64,000 nucleotides of DNA from Streptomyces sp. NBC_00425 (GCF_036030735.1 NZ_CP107928.1:9114001-9178000), one strand, 5' to 3'; shown: positions 51,495-61,099, counted from the first letter of the stretch. Notes: generated by a model from the sequence alone, not told the origin. A program made the numbers and translations.

Positions 51495-51920
51495 TCAGAG
51501 GGTGACCAGTCGCACGAGCAGCGCGAGCGACGTGCCGGCTATGAGCAGCGATCCCACGACGGCGAAGACCCGGTCGACCGTCGTCGCGTCCCAGCCCTCG
51601 ATCGCGAACCGGCGAGGGTTGTCGGCGTCGTACCGCACCACCACGCGGGCGCCCACGCCGAAGGCGCCCGCGAGTGAGCCGCGTCCGAACCTGGACGAGT
51701 ACTCGCACTCCCGGCCGTCGTGGGTCGTCCAGGCCGCGACCGGGTGGTAGTAGGTGGCTCCTTCGTCGCCTCGACCGACCTCATGGCGGACGATCCGCCC
51801 CTGGGCGGTGAGACCGGTGCGCCGGAGTGCGTCGGCGCGCCGGAGTCCGTACACGCCGATGCCGAGAAAAGCCGCTCCGAGCGCGAGCGGGACGAGAGAG
51901 AAGAGCCATGCACGTTCCAT
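51495..51920 (-). CDS. DUF3592-like membrane protein
   Basis: The 141-residue protein has two membrane helices, AWLFSLVPLALGAAFLGIGVYGL at the start and VDRVFAVVGSLLIAGTSLALLVRLV at the end. The beta-rich middle (LTAQGRIVRHEVGRGDEGATYYHPVAAWTTHDGRECEYSSRFG, then VVVRYDADNPRRFAI) is the DUF3592 pattern. Function is unknown. The ATG at 51920 leads directly into the first helix. It is followed by a lipoprotein gene upstream on the same strand but probably transcribed separately. Confidence 0.83.
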   Translation of the reverse strand: MERAWLFSLVPLALGAAFLGIGVYGLRRADALRRTGLTAQGRIVRHEVGRGDEGATYYHPVAAWTTHDGRECEYSSRFGRGSLAGAFGVGARVVVRYDADNPRRFAIEGWDATTVDRVFAVVGSLLIAGTSLALLVRLVTL

Positions 51921-51971
51921 GTCAGGTGCGACGCATGATCCGGGGCGGCGGTTGCGCGTGAGTGATCTTCG

Positions 51972-52661
51972 CTAGGGGGTGAAGACCTCGTCGAGGCGGT
52001 CGATGGCTCCGTCGGCGCCGAGGTGGTAGGTGAAGACCAGCCCGGAGTCCGGGTGGGCCTCGAGCCAGTCGAGGAACTCCTGGACGCCGATGGGCTGATT
52101 CTCGGTGCTCTCGACGATGGGGTTGGTCACGGTGATGTCCGCGGCCTGGTCCATCGGGATGTAGGTCTCCTTGCCCACCGTCTCGAAGGGTGCTCCGTCG
52201 GAGTCGGGCGTGCCGCACCCCCAGTTGCCGTGTCTGACGATCAGGCTCAGGGAACCCCCTTCCGGCGTGTAGCGGTAGACCGCGACCTCATCGGGGGAGA
52301 TGGGCATCTTGTGGTCGCAGTCGCCGCCACCGCCGTCGCCACCGCCGCCCGGTGAGCCGGTCGCGGGGGAGACCGGGGACTTGGAGGCGGCCGGGACGAC
52401 GGTAGGGGGCTCGGCGCCGCTGCCCGCGTCCGAGGATGCCGTCGCGGCGGGCTTCTCGGCCGAGGTGTCCGCGCTCGCCGCCGCCTTGCCCGCCGTGCCG
52501 CCGGCCGTCGTCGCACCCGGTGTCGGACCGCTGCCGGCATCCGCGGTGCCGCCGCCACCGGAGCAGCCCGTGAGGCCCAGCGCCGCTGCGGCGCACACGC
52601 CCATCAGGACCGCTCGGACCGCGCCCGGTCTGCGGCGGCTCTTCCTCGGCTTCAGATGCAT
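51972..52661 (-). CDS. Secreted lipoprotein with low-complexity linker
   Basis: A 229-residue lipoprotein. The signal peptide ends in the lipobox LGLTGC (Cys33), after the basic leader KPRKSRRRPG. Residues about 34-113 are a low-complexity Gly-, Thr- and Ala-rich linker that should span the cell wall. The globular part (about 114-229) has GGDCDHKMPISPDEVAVYRYTPEGGS and WGCGTPDSDG. I do not recognise the family. Function unknown. The ATG at 52661 is the natural start. Confidence 0.82.
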   Translation of the reverse strand: MHLKPRKSRRRPGAVRAVLMGVCAAAALGLTGCSGGGGTADAGSGPTPGATTAGGTAGKAAASADTSAEKPAATASSDAGSGAEPPTVVPAASKSPVSPATGSPGGGGDGGGGDCDHKMPISPDEVAVYRYTPEGGSLSLIVRHGNWGCGTPDSDGAPFETVGKETYIPMDQAADITVTNPIVESTENQPIGVQEFLDWLEAHPDSGLVFTYHLGADGAIDRLDEVFTP

Positions 52662-53046
52662 GCTGCGTCCCCCGTCTAGTGCGTTCGAGATCGAGATCTC
52701 GGTGAGCCCGACCGGCTCGAGTGGAGGGACGAGTTTAGGCCGAGGTCGGTTGCATTCCGGCCACGCTCAGGTTCCTGTCCGGCCTCCGGCGCGGAGGCCC
52801 GACCCCTGACGAGCGCCGTGGGCGGGTCGGCGTCGGCGGTCTCGGCGGGCACCACACCTGCTGCGATCCGCCTGACGGCACGTGAGATGAGGATCTACGG
52901 TGAACCTTGCGAAAACCCTGTGACGGCCTTCCTGTGACGGCCCCGGAGCGAATGACGGAGAGCTGGTCGGAGCCGCGGCTCCCGCTCGGCGGAGGAAGTC
53001 CCCGCCGCCGATGGGCCGTTCCACCACCTCTTCCGCGTGAGGCACG
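52662..53046. other. Divergent promoter region, lipoprotein gene and SARP gene
   Basis: This 385-base gap separates the lipoprotein start (minus) and the SARP start (plus). A 10-bp palindrome CGAGATCTCG lies at about 52689-52700, close to the lipoprotein gene. SARP genes often have heptad direct repeats in their targets, but I could not see convincing ones here. No coding frame is evident. Confidence 0.45.
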
Positions 53047-56000
53047 ATGAACCTGCACCTGCTCGGACCCCTTGAACTGCGCATCGCGGGGCGTGTGGTC
53101 GACGTCGGGCAGCCGCGTCGGCGGGCCGTTCTCGCGGCGCTGGCCGCCGACGCCGGCCGGCCCGTGTCCGTGAACACCTTGGTGGACCGGGTCTGGGACA
53201 CCGCCGCGCCCGACGGAGCCCGGTCGGTCCTCTACTCGCACATCAGCCGTCTGCGGCGGCTCCTCGACAGCGCGGAACCCACGGCGGGCTGTGCCGGGGC
53301 CGAGCCGCCCGTCACGCCGCTTCACATCCGGCGGACTGCCGGTGGTTACGTTCTGGAGGCGGACGAGCACGCCGTCGACCTGCTCCGGTTCCGCTCGCTC
53401 GTCGCGCAGGGCCGCGAGCCGCATCTGCCCGACACCCGCCGCGCACGCCTTCTGGAGGAGGCGCTGAGGCTGTGGCGCGGTGTGCCCCTGGCCGGGCTGC
53501 CCGGTGCATGGGCGGAGCGCACGAGGGACGCTTGGACCCAGGAACGCGTGGAGGCGGCGCTCGCCTGGGCCCGGACCCTGCTGCGCCAGGAGAAGCCCGA
53601 GGAAGTACCCGCCGTCCTGCAGCCGTTGCTGGCGGATCACCCGCTCTGCGAGCCGCTCGCCGCCGCGGTGATCCGAAGCCTGGCCACCGCGGGCAGAGCC
53701 GCCGAGGCGGTGCAGGCGTACACGGTGATCCGCCGGCAGCTCCGCTCCGAGCTGGGTGTGGCTCCTGGCCCCGAACTGCAGGCGGTGTACGAGGAGACGC
53801 TGCGCGACGCCGGACGGGCGGAGCCGCCGGGTACGGGATCCGCCCCGCACGCCGTCGGCGCGCCCGTCCCGGCCCCCGGCGCGGCCCCCGTCCCCGTACC
53901 CGCACAACTGCCCATGGCGATAAGCCACTTCAGTGGCCGGGAGGAGCAACTGGCCGAGCTCACACGGTGCCTGCTCGGCAAGGACGCTCCGGACGCGGCA
54001 GGGTCCGGAGCGGCCGTGGTCGTCTCCGCCGTGTCCGGCACCGCGGGCGTCGGCAAGACCGCGCTGGTCGTGCGCTGGGCGCACCAGGTCCGTCAGGCCT
54101 TCCCCGACGGACAGCTGTACGTCGACCTCCGTGGCTACGATCCCGACGAGCCGGTCTCCGCCGCCCAGGCCCTCGCCGGGTTCCTCACCGCCCTGGGCGT
54201 GCCCGGCCAGGAGATACCCCTGAGGCTCGACGACCGGGCGGCACGCTACCGCACAGCGGTCGACGGACGGCGTCTGCTCGTCCTCCTCGACAACGCCGCC
54301 TCCGCCGCGCAGGTGCGCCCGTTGTTGCCGGGGAGCCCGACGTGCAAAGTGGTCGTCACGAGCCGGGATTCCCTGTCGTCCCTGGTGTCGGTCCACGGGG
54401 CGCACCGCGTGGTCCTCGACGTCCTCGCCCCGCACGAGGCGCACACCCTGCTGCGCGCCCTGATCGGACCGCGCGTCGACACCGACCGCGCCGCAGCGAC
54501 CGCCCTGGCGGAGCAGTGCGGCTCACTGCCCCTGGCCCTGCGCGTGGCGGCCGAACTGGTGTTGTCACGTCCCGGGGAACCCCTGGTCCATCTGGTGGAG
54601 GAACTACGGGATCGCCGTCGGCGTCTGGACGTGCTGGACTCCGGCGACGGAGATCCCCGGGCGGCCGTGCGAGCCGTGTTCTCGTGGTCCTACGACCGTC
54701 TTCCCGAGCCCGAGGCACGTCTGTTCAGGCTGCTGGGCCTGCACCCGGGGCCCGACGTGGACGCCCACTCGGCCGCCGCCCTGTCCGGCGAGACCGTGGA
54801 GCGGACACGGCGGTCCCTGGACGTCCTGTCCCGCGCGCACCTGGTGCACCGCAGCGGTCCCGGCCGGCACGGCATGCACGACCTGCTGCGCGCCTACGCC
54901 ACGGACCTCACGAGCCGGCATGAGGGGACGGCGGAGCGCGACGCGGCCCTCACCCGTCTCCTCGACCACTGCCTGGCGGCGTCGGCGGCGGCCATGGACG
55001 TGCTGTATCCCGCCGAACGGCACCTGCGGCCCGTCGTCGAGGCGTCCGACACCGTTCTGCCGCCGCTGCGCACGGCCGACGAGTGCCGGGCCTGGCTGCG
55101 TGCCGCGCAGCACACCCTGGTGGCCCTGTGTTCCAGGACCGAGGAGCCGGGGCCTTCCCGGCACACCGTGCGGATCGCCACCACGCTCCACCGCCACTAC
55201 GAGCGTTCGGGGCATTTCGCCGACGCGCTGACCGTGCACACCCATGCCCTGCGGGCGGCCCGCGCGGTGGGAGACGTCGTCGGCGAGGTCGACGTCCTGG
55301 TGTGCGTGGGCGCGGTCCACCGGCGGCTCGGAGACTACGAGAGCGCCCACCGGCACCACGCCGACGCACTGAGCCTGTGCCGTCGGGTGGGATACCGGGC
55401 CGGGGAAGCGCGCCATCTGACCAACGTGGGCGTCCTGCACGAGCTGCAGGGCCGGTACCAGGACGCCGCCGACCGCCACGAGCAGGCCGTCGAGCTGTTC
55501 CGCGCGGTCGGTGACGTCCACGGCGAGGCCGACGTGCTGAACAACCTCGGCATCGTCCAGGAGCTGCTCGAGGACTACCAGGCGTCCATCGAGCGGTATC
55601 AGCAGGCGCTGGCGCTGTACCGGCAGACGGGTCACACGGTCGGGGAGGCCAGTGCCCTCGGCAACCTCGGGATCGTGCTGGCGCGACTCGGCGACCACGC
55701 GGCCGCGGCCTCACGCTTCGAACAGACGCTCGCTCTCTTCCGGCGGCTCGGGCACACGGGCGGAGAGGCCCACGCCCTGTCCAACCTCGGGGACGCGCTG
55801 TGCCACCAGGGCGAGTACGAGGAGGCCGCCGAGCACCAGCGGCAGGCCCTCGGCCACTTCCGGCGGACCGGGGAACCCTACGGCGAGGCGGGCGCCCTCA
55901 ACGGCCTCGGCGAGGCACTGCACGGCGCCGGACGGCACACCGAGGCCCTGGAGGCCCACGCGTCGGCACTGGACGTGGCCTGCGGAATCGGCGAGCAGGA

Positions 56001-56166
56001 GGAGCAGGCCCGCGCGCACATCGGCGCGGCGCTCGTCCGGCAGAGCCGTGGAGAGCGGGCACAGGCCGTCGACCACCTGCACGAGGCCCTGTCCCTGTAC
56101 ACCGCGCTGGGTTCGCCACGCGTGGAGGAGACACGCAAGATGCTCCTGTCCGTGACGGCCGACTAG
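53047..56166 (+). CDS. Large SARP regulator (AfsR-type, BTAD-NB-ARC-TPR)
   Basis: The 1039-residue protein starts with an OmpR-like winged helix (LHLLGPLELRIAGRVVDVGQPRRRAVLAALAADAGRPVSVNTLVDRVW) and a BTAD domain (about 105-255; ending RSELGVAPGPELQAVYEETLR). The NB-ARC ATPase spans about 285-560, with Walker A SGTAGVGKTALV (about residue 337) and GSPTCKVVVTSRDSL. TPR repeats fill about 720-1030 (ADALSLCRRVG, GEASALGNLGIVLARLGDHAAAASRFEQTLALFRRLG). SARPs activate secondary-metabolite clusters. No such cluster apart from the distant crt genes is in view. An IS element begins exactly after its TAG stop. The ATG at 53047 is the family start. Confidence 0.93.
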   Translation: MNLHLLGPLELRIAGRVVDVGQPRRRAVLAALAADAGRPVSVNTLVDRVWDTAAPDGARSVLYSHISRLRRLLDSAEPTAGCAGAEPPVTPLHIRRTAGGYVLEADEHAVDLLRFRSLVAQGREPHLPDTRRARLLEEALRLWRGVPLAGLPGAWAERTRDAWTQERVEAALAWARTLLRQEKPEEVPAVLQPLLADHPLCEPLAAAVIRSLATAGRAAEAVQAYTVIRRQLRSELGVAPGPELQAVYEETLRDAGRAEPPGTGSAPHAVGAPVPAPGAAPVPVPAQLPMAISHFSGREEQLAELTRCLLGKDAPDAAGSGAAVVVSAVSGTAGVGKTALVVRWAHQVRQAFPDGQLYVDLRGYDPDEPVSAAQALAGFLTALGVPGQEIPLRLDDRAARYRTAVDGRRLLVLLDNAASAAQVRPLLPGSPTCKVVVTSRDSLSSLVSVHGAHRVVLDVLAPHEAHTLLRALIGPRVDTDRAAATALAEQCGSLPLALRVAAELVLSRPGEPLVHLVEELRDRRRRLDVLDSGDGDPRAAVRAVFSWSYDRLPEPEARLFRLLGLHPGPDVDAHSAAALSGETVERTRRSLDVLSRAHLVHRSGPGRHGMHDLLRAYATDLTSRHEGTAERDAALTRLLDHCLAASAAAMDVLYPAERHLRPVVEASDTVLPPLRTADECRAWLRAAQHTLVALCSRTEEPGPSRHTVRIATTLHRHYERSGHFADALTVHTHALRAARAVGDVVGEVDVLVCVGAVHRRLGDYESAHRHHADALSLCRRVGYRAGEARHLTNVGVLHELQGRYQDAADRHEQAVELFRAVGDVHGEADVLNNLGIVQELLEDYQASIERYQQALALYRQTGHTVGEASALGNLGIVLARLGDHAAAASRFEQTLALFRRLGHTGGEAHALSNLGDALCHQGEYEEAAEHQRQALGHFRRTGEPYGEAGALNGLGEALHGAGRHTEALEAHASALDVACGIGEQEEQARAHIGAALVRQSRGERAQAVDHLHEALSLYTALGSPRVEETRKMLLSVTAD

Positions 56167-56178
56167 CCTCGCCGTTTC
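56167..56178 (+). repeat. Left terminal inverted repeat of IS1380 element
   Basis: CCTCGCCGTTTC directly follows the stop codon of the SARP gene and matches the right end in inverted orientation. Confidence 0.85.
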
Positions 56179-56317
56179 GGTTGGGGCGATGAGGCGTCGT
56201 TGAGGGGTAACTGTCGGGTGGCCGGCGCATTTTCGGTGTTCGGACATGGTGGAGACCCGGCGCGGTGGTCGGGTTCTCCGGGGTCCTTGGGGTTGCGGGC
56301 GGTCAGGGGTTTGCCGG

Positions 56318-57724
56318 TCAGCCCGCGGGACGGGGCAGTGCGGCGAGGCGATGGAAGGCCGTGGCCAGTTCGTTTCTCCAGGGCCAGGTCGCCGATATCC
56401 GCAAGCGCAGGCGTCGGCCGCCGCGGGTGAGGCGGGCGGCGACGTGCAGCAGCCGGTAGCGGAGCTTCTTCGGCTCGGCGGTGGCCAGTTCCCCGTCCAG
56501 CAGCAGGACGCGCGTCCAGGCCAGCAGATCGATCGCTGCGAGGCTGAGTTCGAGCCAGACGGCGTTGACGGTGAAGTCGCGGGAGGGGAAGCGGCCGAAG
56601 CCGGTGGTCTTGCCGCACCGGATATGGTCCTCGACGCATGCGTGCCCCCGGTGCCGGACCTCCAGGAACTGGGCGGATCCGCCCCCGGAGTACGGGGTGT
56701 CGGTGAGGAACACCTGATGCCGCAGGCCCTCGTCCTGGTCGAACAGGGACAGCTGGGCTCCCGGGTGCGGCCGCTCCCGGCGCACGATGATGCGGGTGCC
56801 GGTCGGGTAGCCGCCCAGATCGACCATGCCAGTCAGCTCGGCCACCTCGGCGCCATCACGCAGCGTCCCGTCCTGGTCCAGGGCGGGATGCCAGAGGCGG
56901 TCGGGCATGGCCCGGACAGCTCGGCGGACCGGCTCGGTGATGGCGTAGCCGACCGAGAAGAAGGTACGAATTCCTCGTTCCCGCAGGTCGCGGACGTGGG
57001 CGAGGAAGGCTTTCGCGGATCCGGCACTGTCGGCGCGGACCAGGATGTCGGTGCCGTACCGGTGAGCGTCGGGGATCTGCGCGAGCGCCTGGTCGAGCAC
57101 CGCAATGTGATCGGCGGCAGTGTTGGCTCCGGAGTTCCCGGGCCGCAGCCGCCCCGACACGGCCTCGCCGGTGTTCGCGAGGAAACACAGCAGCGGGTGG
57201 AAGCCGAAGCCGCCCTTATAGGTCGGTGCGGCCTGCTCCTTCTCGGAGTGGCAAGTGACCAGCGTGGCGTCGAGGTCCAGAACCAGGCCGGGAAGTTCTC
57301 GTCCGCCGGCCCGAGCAGCAGGTATGCCCTCGCCGGTCTCAACGGCCTGCATCCAGGCGACTTCCCGGGCTGAACCGCGGGCCGCCCGCAGCGAAGCGAG
57401 TGCAGCCTCGTCGGTGTCGGCGAGCAACCGCCAAGCCGTAGGCGTGGAGGTGACCGGGCCGAACACCCCTGCCTGGTCCCGCAGCACGGCCAGATCCGCG
57501 ATCGCCTCACCCCCGTCGGCGAGCATCACCGCCAGGTCGGTGGCAACCCGGCCCGGATCATGCCCGGTCCCGCGCGGCCGAAGCGACCTGAGCGCGGCGG
57601 AGTACGCGGCGGTCAGCCCGGTGACATCAGCGAGATCCGCCAGCAACCGTGCCCCGGCATGCCCGACCACCCCCGAACCATCAGCACTGACATGGACCTT
57701 GGGACGCAACCCGATAGCCTGCAC
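56318..57724 (-). CDS. IS1380-family transposase
   Basis: A full-length 468-residue DDE transposase. LVLDLDATLVTCHSEKEQAAPTYKGGFGFHPLLCF holds the first catalytic Asp region typical of IS1380; YGTDILVRADSAGSAKAFL the second (RADSAG). HACVEDHIRCGKTTGFGRFPSRDFTVNAVWLELSLAAIDLLAW holds the VEDHI Glu and the C-terminal signature (NxxWxxL). The GTG at 57724 is preceded by GGAGGGCA. No frame disruption is visible, so this gene looks intact even though the element is split by the intron upstream of it. Confidence 0.92.
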   Translation of the reverse strand: MQAIGLRPKVHVSADGSGVVGHAGARLLADLADVTGLTAAYSAALRSLRPRGTGHDPGRVATDLAVMLADGGEAIADLAVLRDQAGVFGPVTSTPTAWRLLADTDEAALASLRAARGSAREVAWMQAVETGEGIPAARAGGRELPGLVLDLDATLVTCHSEKEQAAPTYKGGFGFHPLLCFLANTGEAVSGRLRPGNSGANTAADHIAVLDQALAQIPDAHRYGTDILVRADSAGSAKAFLAHVRDLRERGIRTFFSVGYAITEPVRRAVRAMPDRLWHPALDQDGTLRDGAEVAELTGMVDLGGYPTGTRIIVRRERPHPGAQLSLFDQDEGLRHQVFLTDTPYSGGGSAQFLEVRHRGHACVEDHIRCGKTTGFGRFPSRDFTVNAVWLELSLAAIDLLAWTRVLLLDGELATAEPKKLRYRLLHVAARLTRGGRRLRLRISATWPWRNELATAFHRLAALPRPAG

Positions 57725-57895
57725 GTAGAAAGTGCCCTCCGCCTGGACCGACAGAACCCCTCAGCAAGGTTCATCGTCCCAGGTCAGGAAGGCACTTTCG
57801 CGTTTCCGCCCCAAAGCCAACCGTACCCAAGTGTAGGGTCGGGGGCTGGCGCGGTGGCGTAGTACGTACGCTCCGTTTCCAGCCCCCGCCGCATC

Positions 57896-57928
57896 GAACC
57901 GTGCGTGCGGTTCTCCCGCACACGGCTC
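57896..57928 (-). ncRNA. Group II intron domain V
   Basis: On the minus strand the motif reads GAGCCGTGTGCGGGAGAACC, then GCACGCACGGTTC, a 34-nt-class hairpin with the catalytic AGC-type triad position and a GNRA-like loop. It overlaps the end of the reverse transcriptase frame, as is usual. Confidence 0.85.
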
Positions 57929-59330
57929 ACCGACGCCGTTCACCGCCGGCATTCGGCCTGCCCCGCCAGTCCCGAAAGGGTCTGGGTGCAACAACGGTTC
58001 CGTGCAGGGCGATCAGTCCCAGTGAGTCCTGGGCGGCGAAGGAAACCACCGCCCAGCCGAACTTCCTGGTGCGCCGGTGCTTCTTGGCGAGGAACCCGCC
58101 GATCCGCATCCGTGCGTACGAGCCGATCTGGTCAAAGACATGGGCCGAGTTCCCGAACCGGAAATACGCAGCCCATCCGCGCAGAAACGCGTTCACGTCC
58201 TCCACGATCACCTTGACCGGCCGCAACAGCCTGCGTCGGTCCGTGAGTTCACGGATCCGGTCGCGGGCGTGCTGCATCGCCCTTGCCGAGGGCCAGCGGG
58301 CGAGGAAGGCAACCGGACGCCGGTTGCCGCGCGGCCGGGACGCCACCCACCGATGGTGAAACCCGAGGAAGTCGAGCCCCTCGCCGTCCACCCGCAGGTG
58401 CACAATCCTGGTCTTGGCCGCCTTCGGCTCCAGGCCGAGTTCGGCCAGCAGGCCCTTCAGCCGCTCCAGAGCGGCTTCGGCCTGCGCGCGGCTGGCGCAC
58501 ATCACCACCACATCGTCGGCATATCGCACCAGCACCCCGTGATCCCGTGTCGCCCACGCCCGGTCCAGCCGGTGCAGATAGACATTGGCCAGCAGCGGGG
58601 AGATGACCCCGCCCTGGGGAGTGCCGGACACCGGCCGACGGACCTGCCCGTCCTCCATGGCCCCGGCCCGCAGCATCGCGCGCAGGAGCTTGAGGACCGA
58701 CCGGTCCATGACGCGTTCCTCGACCGCCTGCATCAACTTCTCATGCGGAATCGCCTCATAGCAGTTGGCGATATCCGTCTCCACCACCCAACGCCTGCCC
58801 CGCCACGCCTCATCCACGAGGACCTGGAGGGCATCGTGTGCTCCGCGCTTCGGCCGGAACCCGAACGAGCACGGGAGCATGTCGGCCTCGAAGACCGGCT
58901 CGAGCACGATCTTCAACGCGGCCTGCACGATCCGGTCGCGAACCGAGGGAATCGACAACGGCCTCTACTCCGCCACGCCGGGCTTCGGAATGAACACCCG
59001 GCGCGCAGGCAACGGCCGCCAGCGGCCTTCCCGCAGTTCCGCGGCCAGCTCGCCGAGGAGTCGGTCGACACCGTACTCCTCAACTTCAGCCAGAGTGGTG
59101 GCGTCAATGCCCGGAGCGCCGTTGTTGCGACGCACCGTCACCCACGCGCGCCTCAGGACGTCCCTGCGGTGGACCTTGTCCCCCAGCGCGTGGAACCGCC
59201 GTCCGGGACCGGCCTTGGCCGCCCGGTAGAGCGCATGCTGCAAGGCTCGGACCGGATCCAGCTTCAGGAATCCCGACGTGGTGGAACTAGCCGAAACGGC
59301 ACTCACCAAGCCCCTCCAGACAACCTGCAC
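57927..59330 (-). pseudogene. Group II intron reverse transcriptase/maturase with in-frame amber codon
   Basis: The frame runs from the GTG at 59330 to a stop at 57927 (468 codons) but is interrupted by TAG at 58967-58965. N-terminal part: RAWVTVRRNNGAPGIDATTLAEVEEYGVDRLL and FIPKPGVAE. After the stop: RPLSIPSVRDRIVQAAL, FEADMLPCSFGFRPKRGAHDAL, VVETDIANCYEAIPH, GTPQGGVISPLLANVYLH, VLVRYADDVVVMC (catalytic YADD) and a maturase-like X domain. In intact relatives the position of the stop is a lysine (EKRP), so a single A-to-T change explains it. The protein would be cut at about 121 residues unless read through, though the TTG shortly after the stop might restart translation. Confidence 0.85.
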
Positions 59331-59888
59331 ATCGACGAAGCAGCGGCCCTTCCCTGGCCGGCGGTTGTGTTGTCCGCCGGCTCATCGCGGTACTACGGCC
59401 GCCTCCGACGCCCACCCGGCCCGCGCCCACTTCCCGGGGATCACCCGGTTATAGGACGCGCAGCTTCCGGCAGCACCTGTCCGCAGGCCGCCGGGCCGGG
59501 GAGGGCCTCCCCAGTTCCCGCTGTCACCGTCGCAACGTTCCATGCCCCATACACCGGGGAGTCCCTCACGGCTGCATCTCCAGGATCTTCGCCGCTTCCA
59601 TGGCCTTCGCCCTGATTTCGGGGGCTCGGCACTCCCTGTCCCCGCCCCGAGAGGCAGGCCTCTAACGACGCCGCAGGCTTCGCGTGATGCTACGGACCGC
59701 TGCTTTGCTCCCCCTTACAGGGCTTTCGACACTGGGCTTCGACACGCCGGGCGTTTCCCCCCGACGCCGCCAGTCTGCTACCGGGCCTCCTGGCAGCTAC
59801 CCGGACCGGACTTCCACCGGCAGGCGACAACGAGTTTACGACTCAAGATCTACTACGTCACGAAGACCTCCGAGTCTGCTGGGCGCGC

Positions 59889-59900
59889 GAAACGGCGAGG
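59889..59900 (-). repeat. Right terminal inverted repeat of IS1380 element
   Basis: GAAACGGCGAGG is the exact complement of the left end. The group II intron begins at the adjoining base, so this repeat is cut off from the remaining element by 2 kb. Confidence 0.85.
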
Positions 59901-59936
59901 CTAAGTGGTCGACGCTCGAAGTCCTTCGGGGGTTGA

Positions 59937-61099
59937 TCACATGGCCTGTGGGATCGAGGATTCTTCATGTCGGACGGCGGTGTTTCGGTCGAGCCGGGCC
60001 AGCAGATCGTCCAGGTCGGAGGTGGTGAACCTCCACTGGAATGGCTGTGCCGTGGCGTTGTAGCGGTCTTCGAATGCTCGGAGCCGGTCCCGGACCTCGT
60101 TGAGGTCCGTGAAGTCGTTGGGCGAGACAACCTTGCGCTGGACGATCGAGAAGAAGATCTCGATCTGGTTCGTCCATGAGGCGTGGACGGGGGTGTGGAC
60201 CATGACTGCATTCGGAAACCTGCTGGTCAGGCGGTCGATTGCCTTCTTTCCTCGGTGGGAGGAGCCGTTGTCGACGATCCAGAAGACGCGTTTTGCGCTG
60301 GCGTAGGGCTCCTGCGTCATGACCTGCTCGACCAGGTTCATGAACGGCACGATCCCGGTGGTTGGCTCGCAGCGGCCGAAGACGCGGGCTTGATGGACGT
60401 CGTAGGCCGCCAGGTAGGCCAGGGCGCCGCCGCGCTCGTACTCGTGGTTGACGCGCATCGCCCGGTTCTGCCCGGGTGCCAGGGTCGGGTGGCAGCGGCA
60501 GCGGGCCTGGATGTCTTCTCGTCCGCGGAGACCACGTACTCGTCCTCGCCGAGCGGTTCACCCTGCCAGGTGCGGGCGTACAGGTCCATCACACGGGCGG
60601 CCTTGGCGCGGAAGTCCGGGTCGCGGACGAAGATCCAGGACTGGTGCTGCCAGGGCTTGAGCGCGTCCTGCTTGACCCAGCGCCGCACGGTGGAGGTGGA
60701 GATGGACCGGGCGATGCCCCTGGCAACCACCTCGCGGGCCAGTTCCGGACACGACCAGCGCGATAACGGCGTAACGGTCTCGGCGGGCAACTGGCAGGCC
60801 AGGGCCTTGACCTCGGCGACCTGGAGCGCAGTGAACGACGGCGGCCGACCGGACCGTTTGCGGTCGGACAGCCCGGGCAGGCCCCGCTCGGCGAACCGGC
60901 CCCGCCAGGTCCGGACCGTGTCCAGGTGCAGGCCGGTCTCCCGGGCGATACGCGCGTTGGAACGCCCGCGCGCCGCGTGCAGGACCACCTGAGCTCGCAC
61001 CCGCAGCCGGTGCTCGGTCCTGTGGCCGTTGGCCATCTTCTTCAACTGAGCACGCTCGGCGGTGCTCAGGGCTTTCTCGACAGCCGGGGCAACAGGCAA
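59937..61099 (-). pseudogene. IS630-family transposase with frameshift
   Basis: Two frames together make one roughly 385-residue transposase. The upstream frame (from about 61099) has an N-terminal HTH pair (VRAQVVLHAARGRSNARIARETGLHLDTVRTWRGRFAERGLPGLSDRKRSGRPPSF) and ends its good match at VVSADEKTS (first catalytic Asp). The downstream frame (60458-59937) continues with FWIVDNGSSHRGKKA (second Asp) and SWTNQIEIFFSIVQRK (Glu). The switch falls near 60510 and fits loss of a 4-bp repeat (ATCC) from ATCCATCC. No other stops interrupt it. The start, a TTG near 61099, and the IS ends are uncertain. Confidence 0.85.

Larger units (their letters stand above)
57834..59888 (-). mobile_element. Group II intron
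   Basis: The minus strand starts GCGCGCCC (near the GUGYG 5' rule) right after the IS end CCTCGCCGTTTC. After a roughly 560-nt ribozyme part it carries a reverse transcriptase frame and then domain V (57896-57928) and domain VI, whose stem GGGGGCTGG/CCAGCCCCC ends at ACCCTAC, the AY 3' end. Length is about 2.05 kb. Exact boundaries are uncertain by a few bases. The ribozyme halves look complete. Confidence 0.8.
56167..59900. mobile_element. IS1380-family element interrupted by a group II intron
   Basis: Terminal inverted repeats CCTCGCCGTTTC (56167-56178) and GAAACGGCGAGG (59889-59900) bound the element, which encodes an IS1380 transposase on the minus strand. Flanks are CTAG (left, containing the SARP stop TAG) and CTAA (right), a near-perfect 4-bp target duplication. 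Without the intron (57834-59888) the IS would be about 1.7 kb, a normal size. The intron sits immediately inside the right terminal repeat, so transposition now depends on its splicing or on the split end. Confidence 0.85.

Noticed and set aside
56100..56166. SARP truncated by the IS element
   Set aside because: The stop codon lies in the 4-bp target copy, and the right-hand copy would also supply a stop (TAA), so the original end seems preserved.
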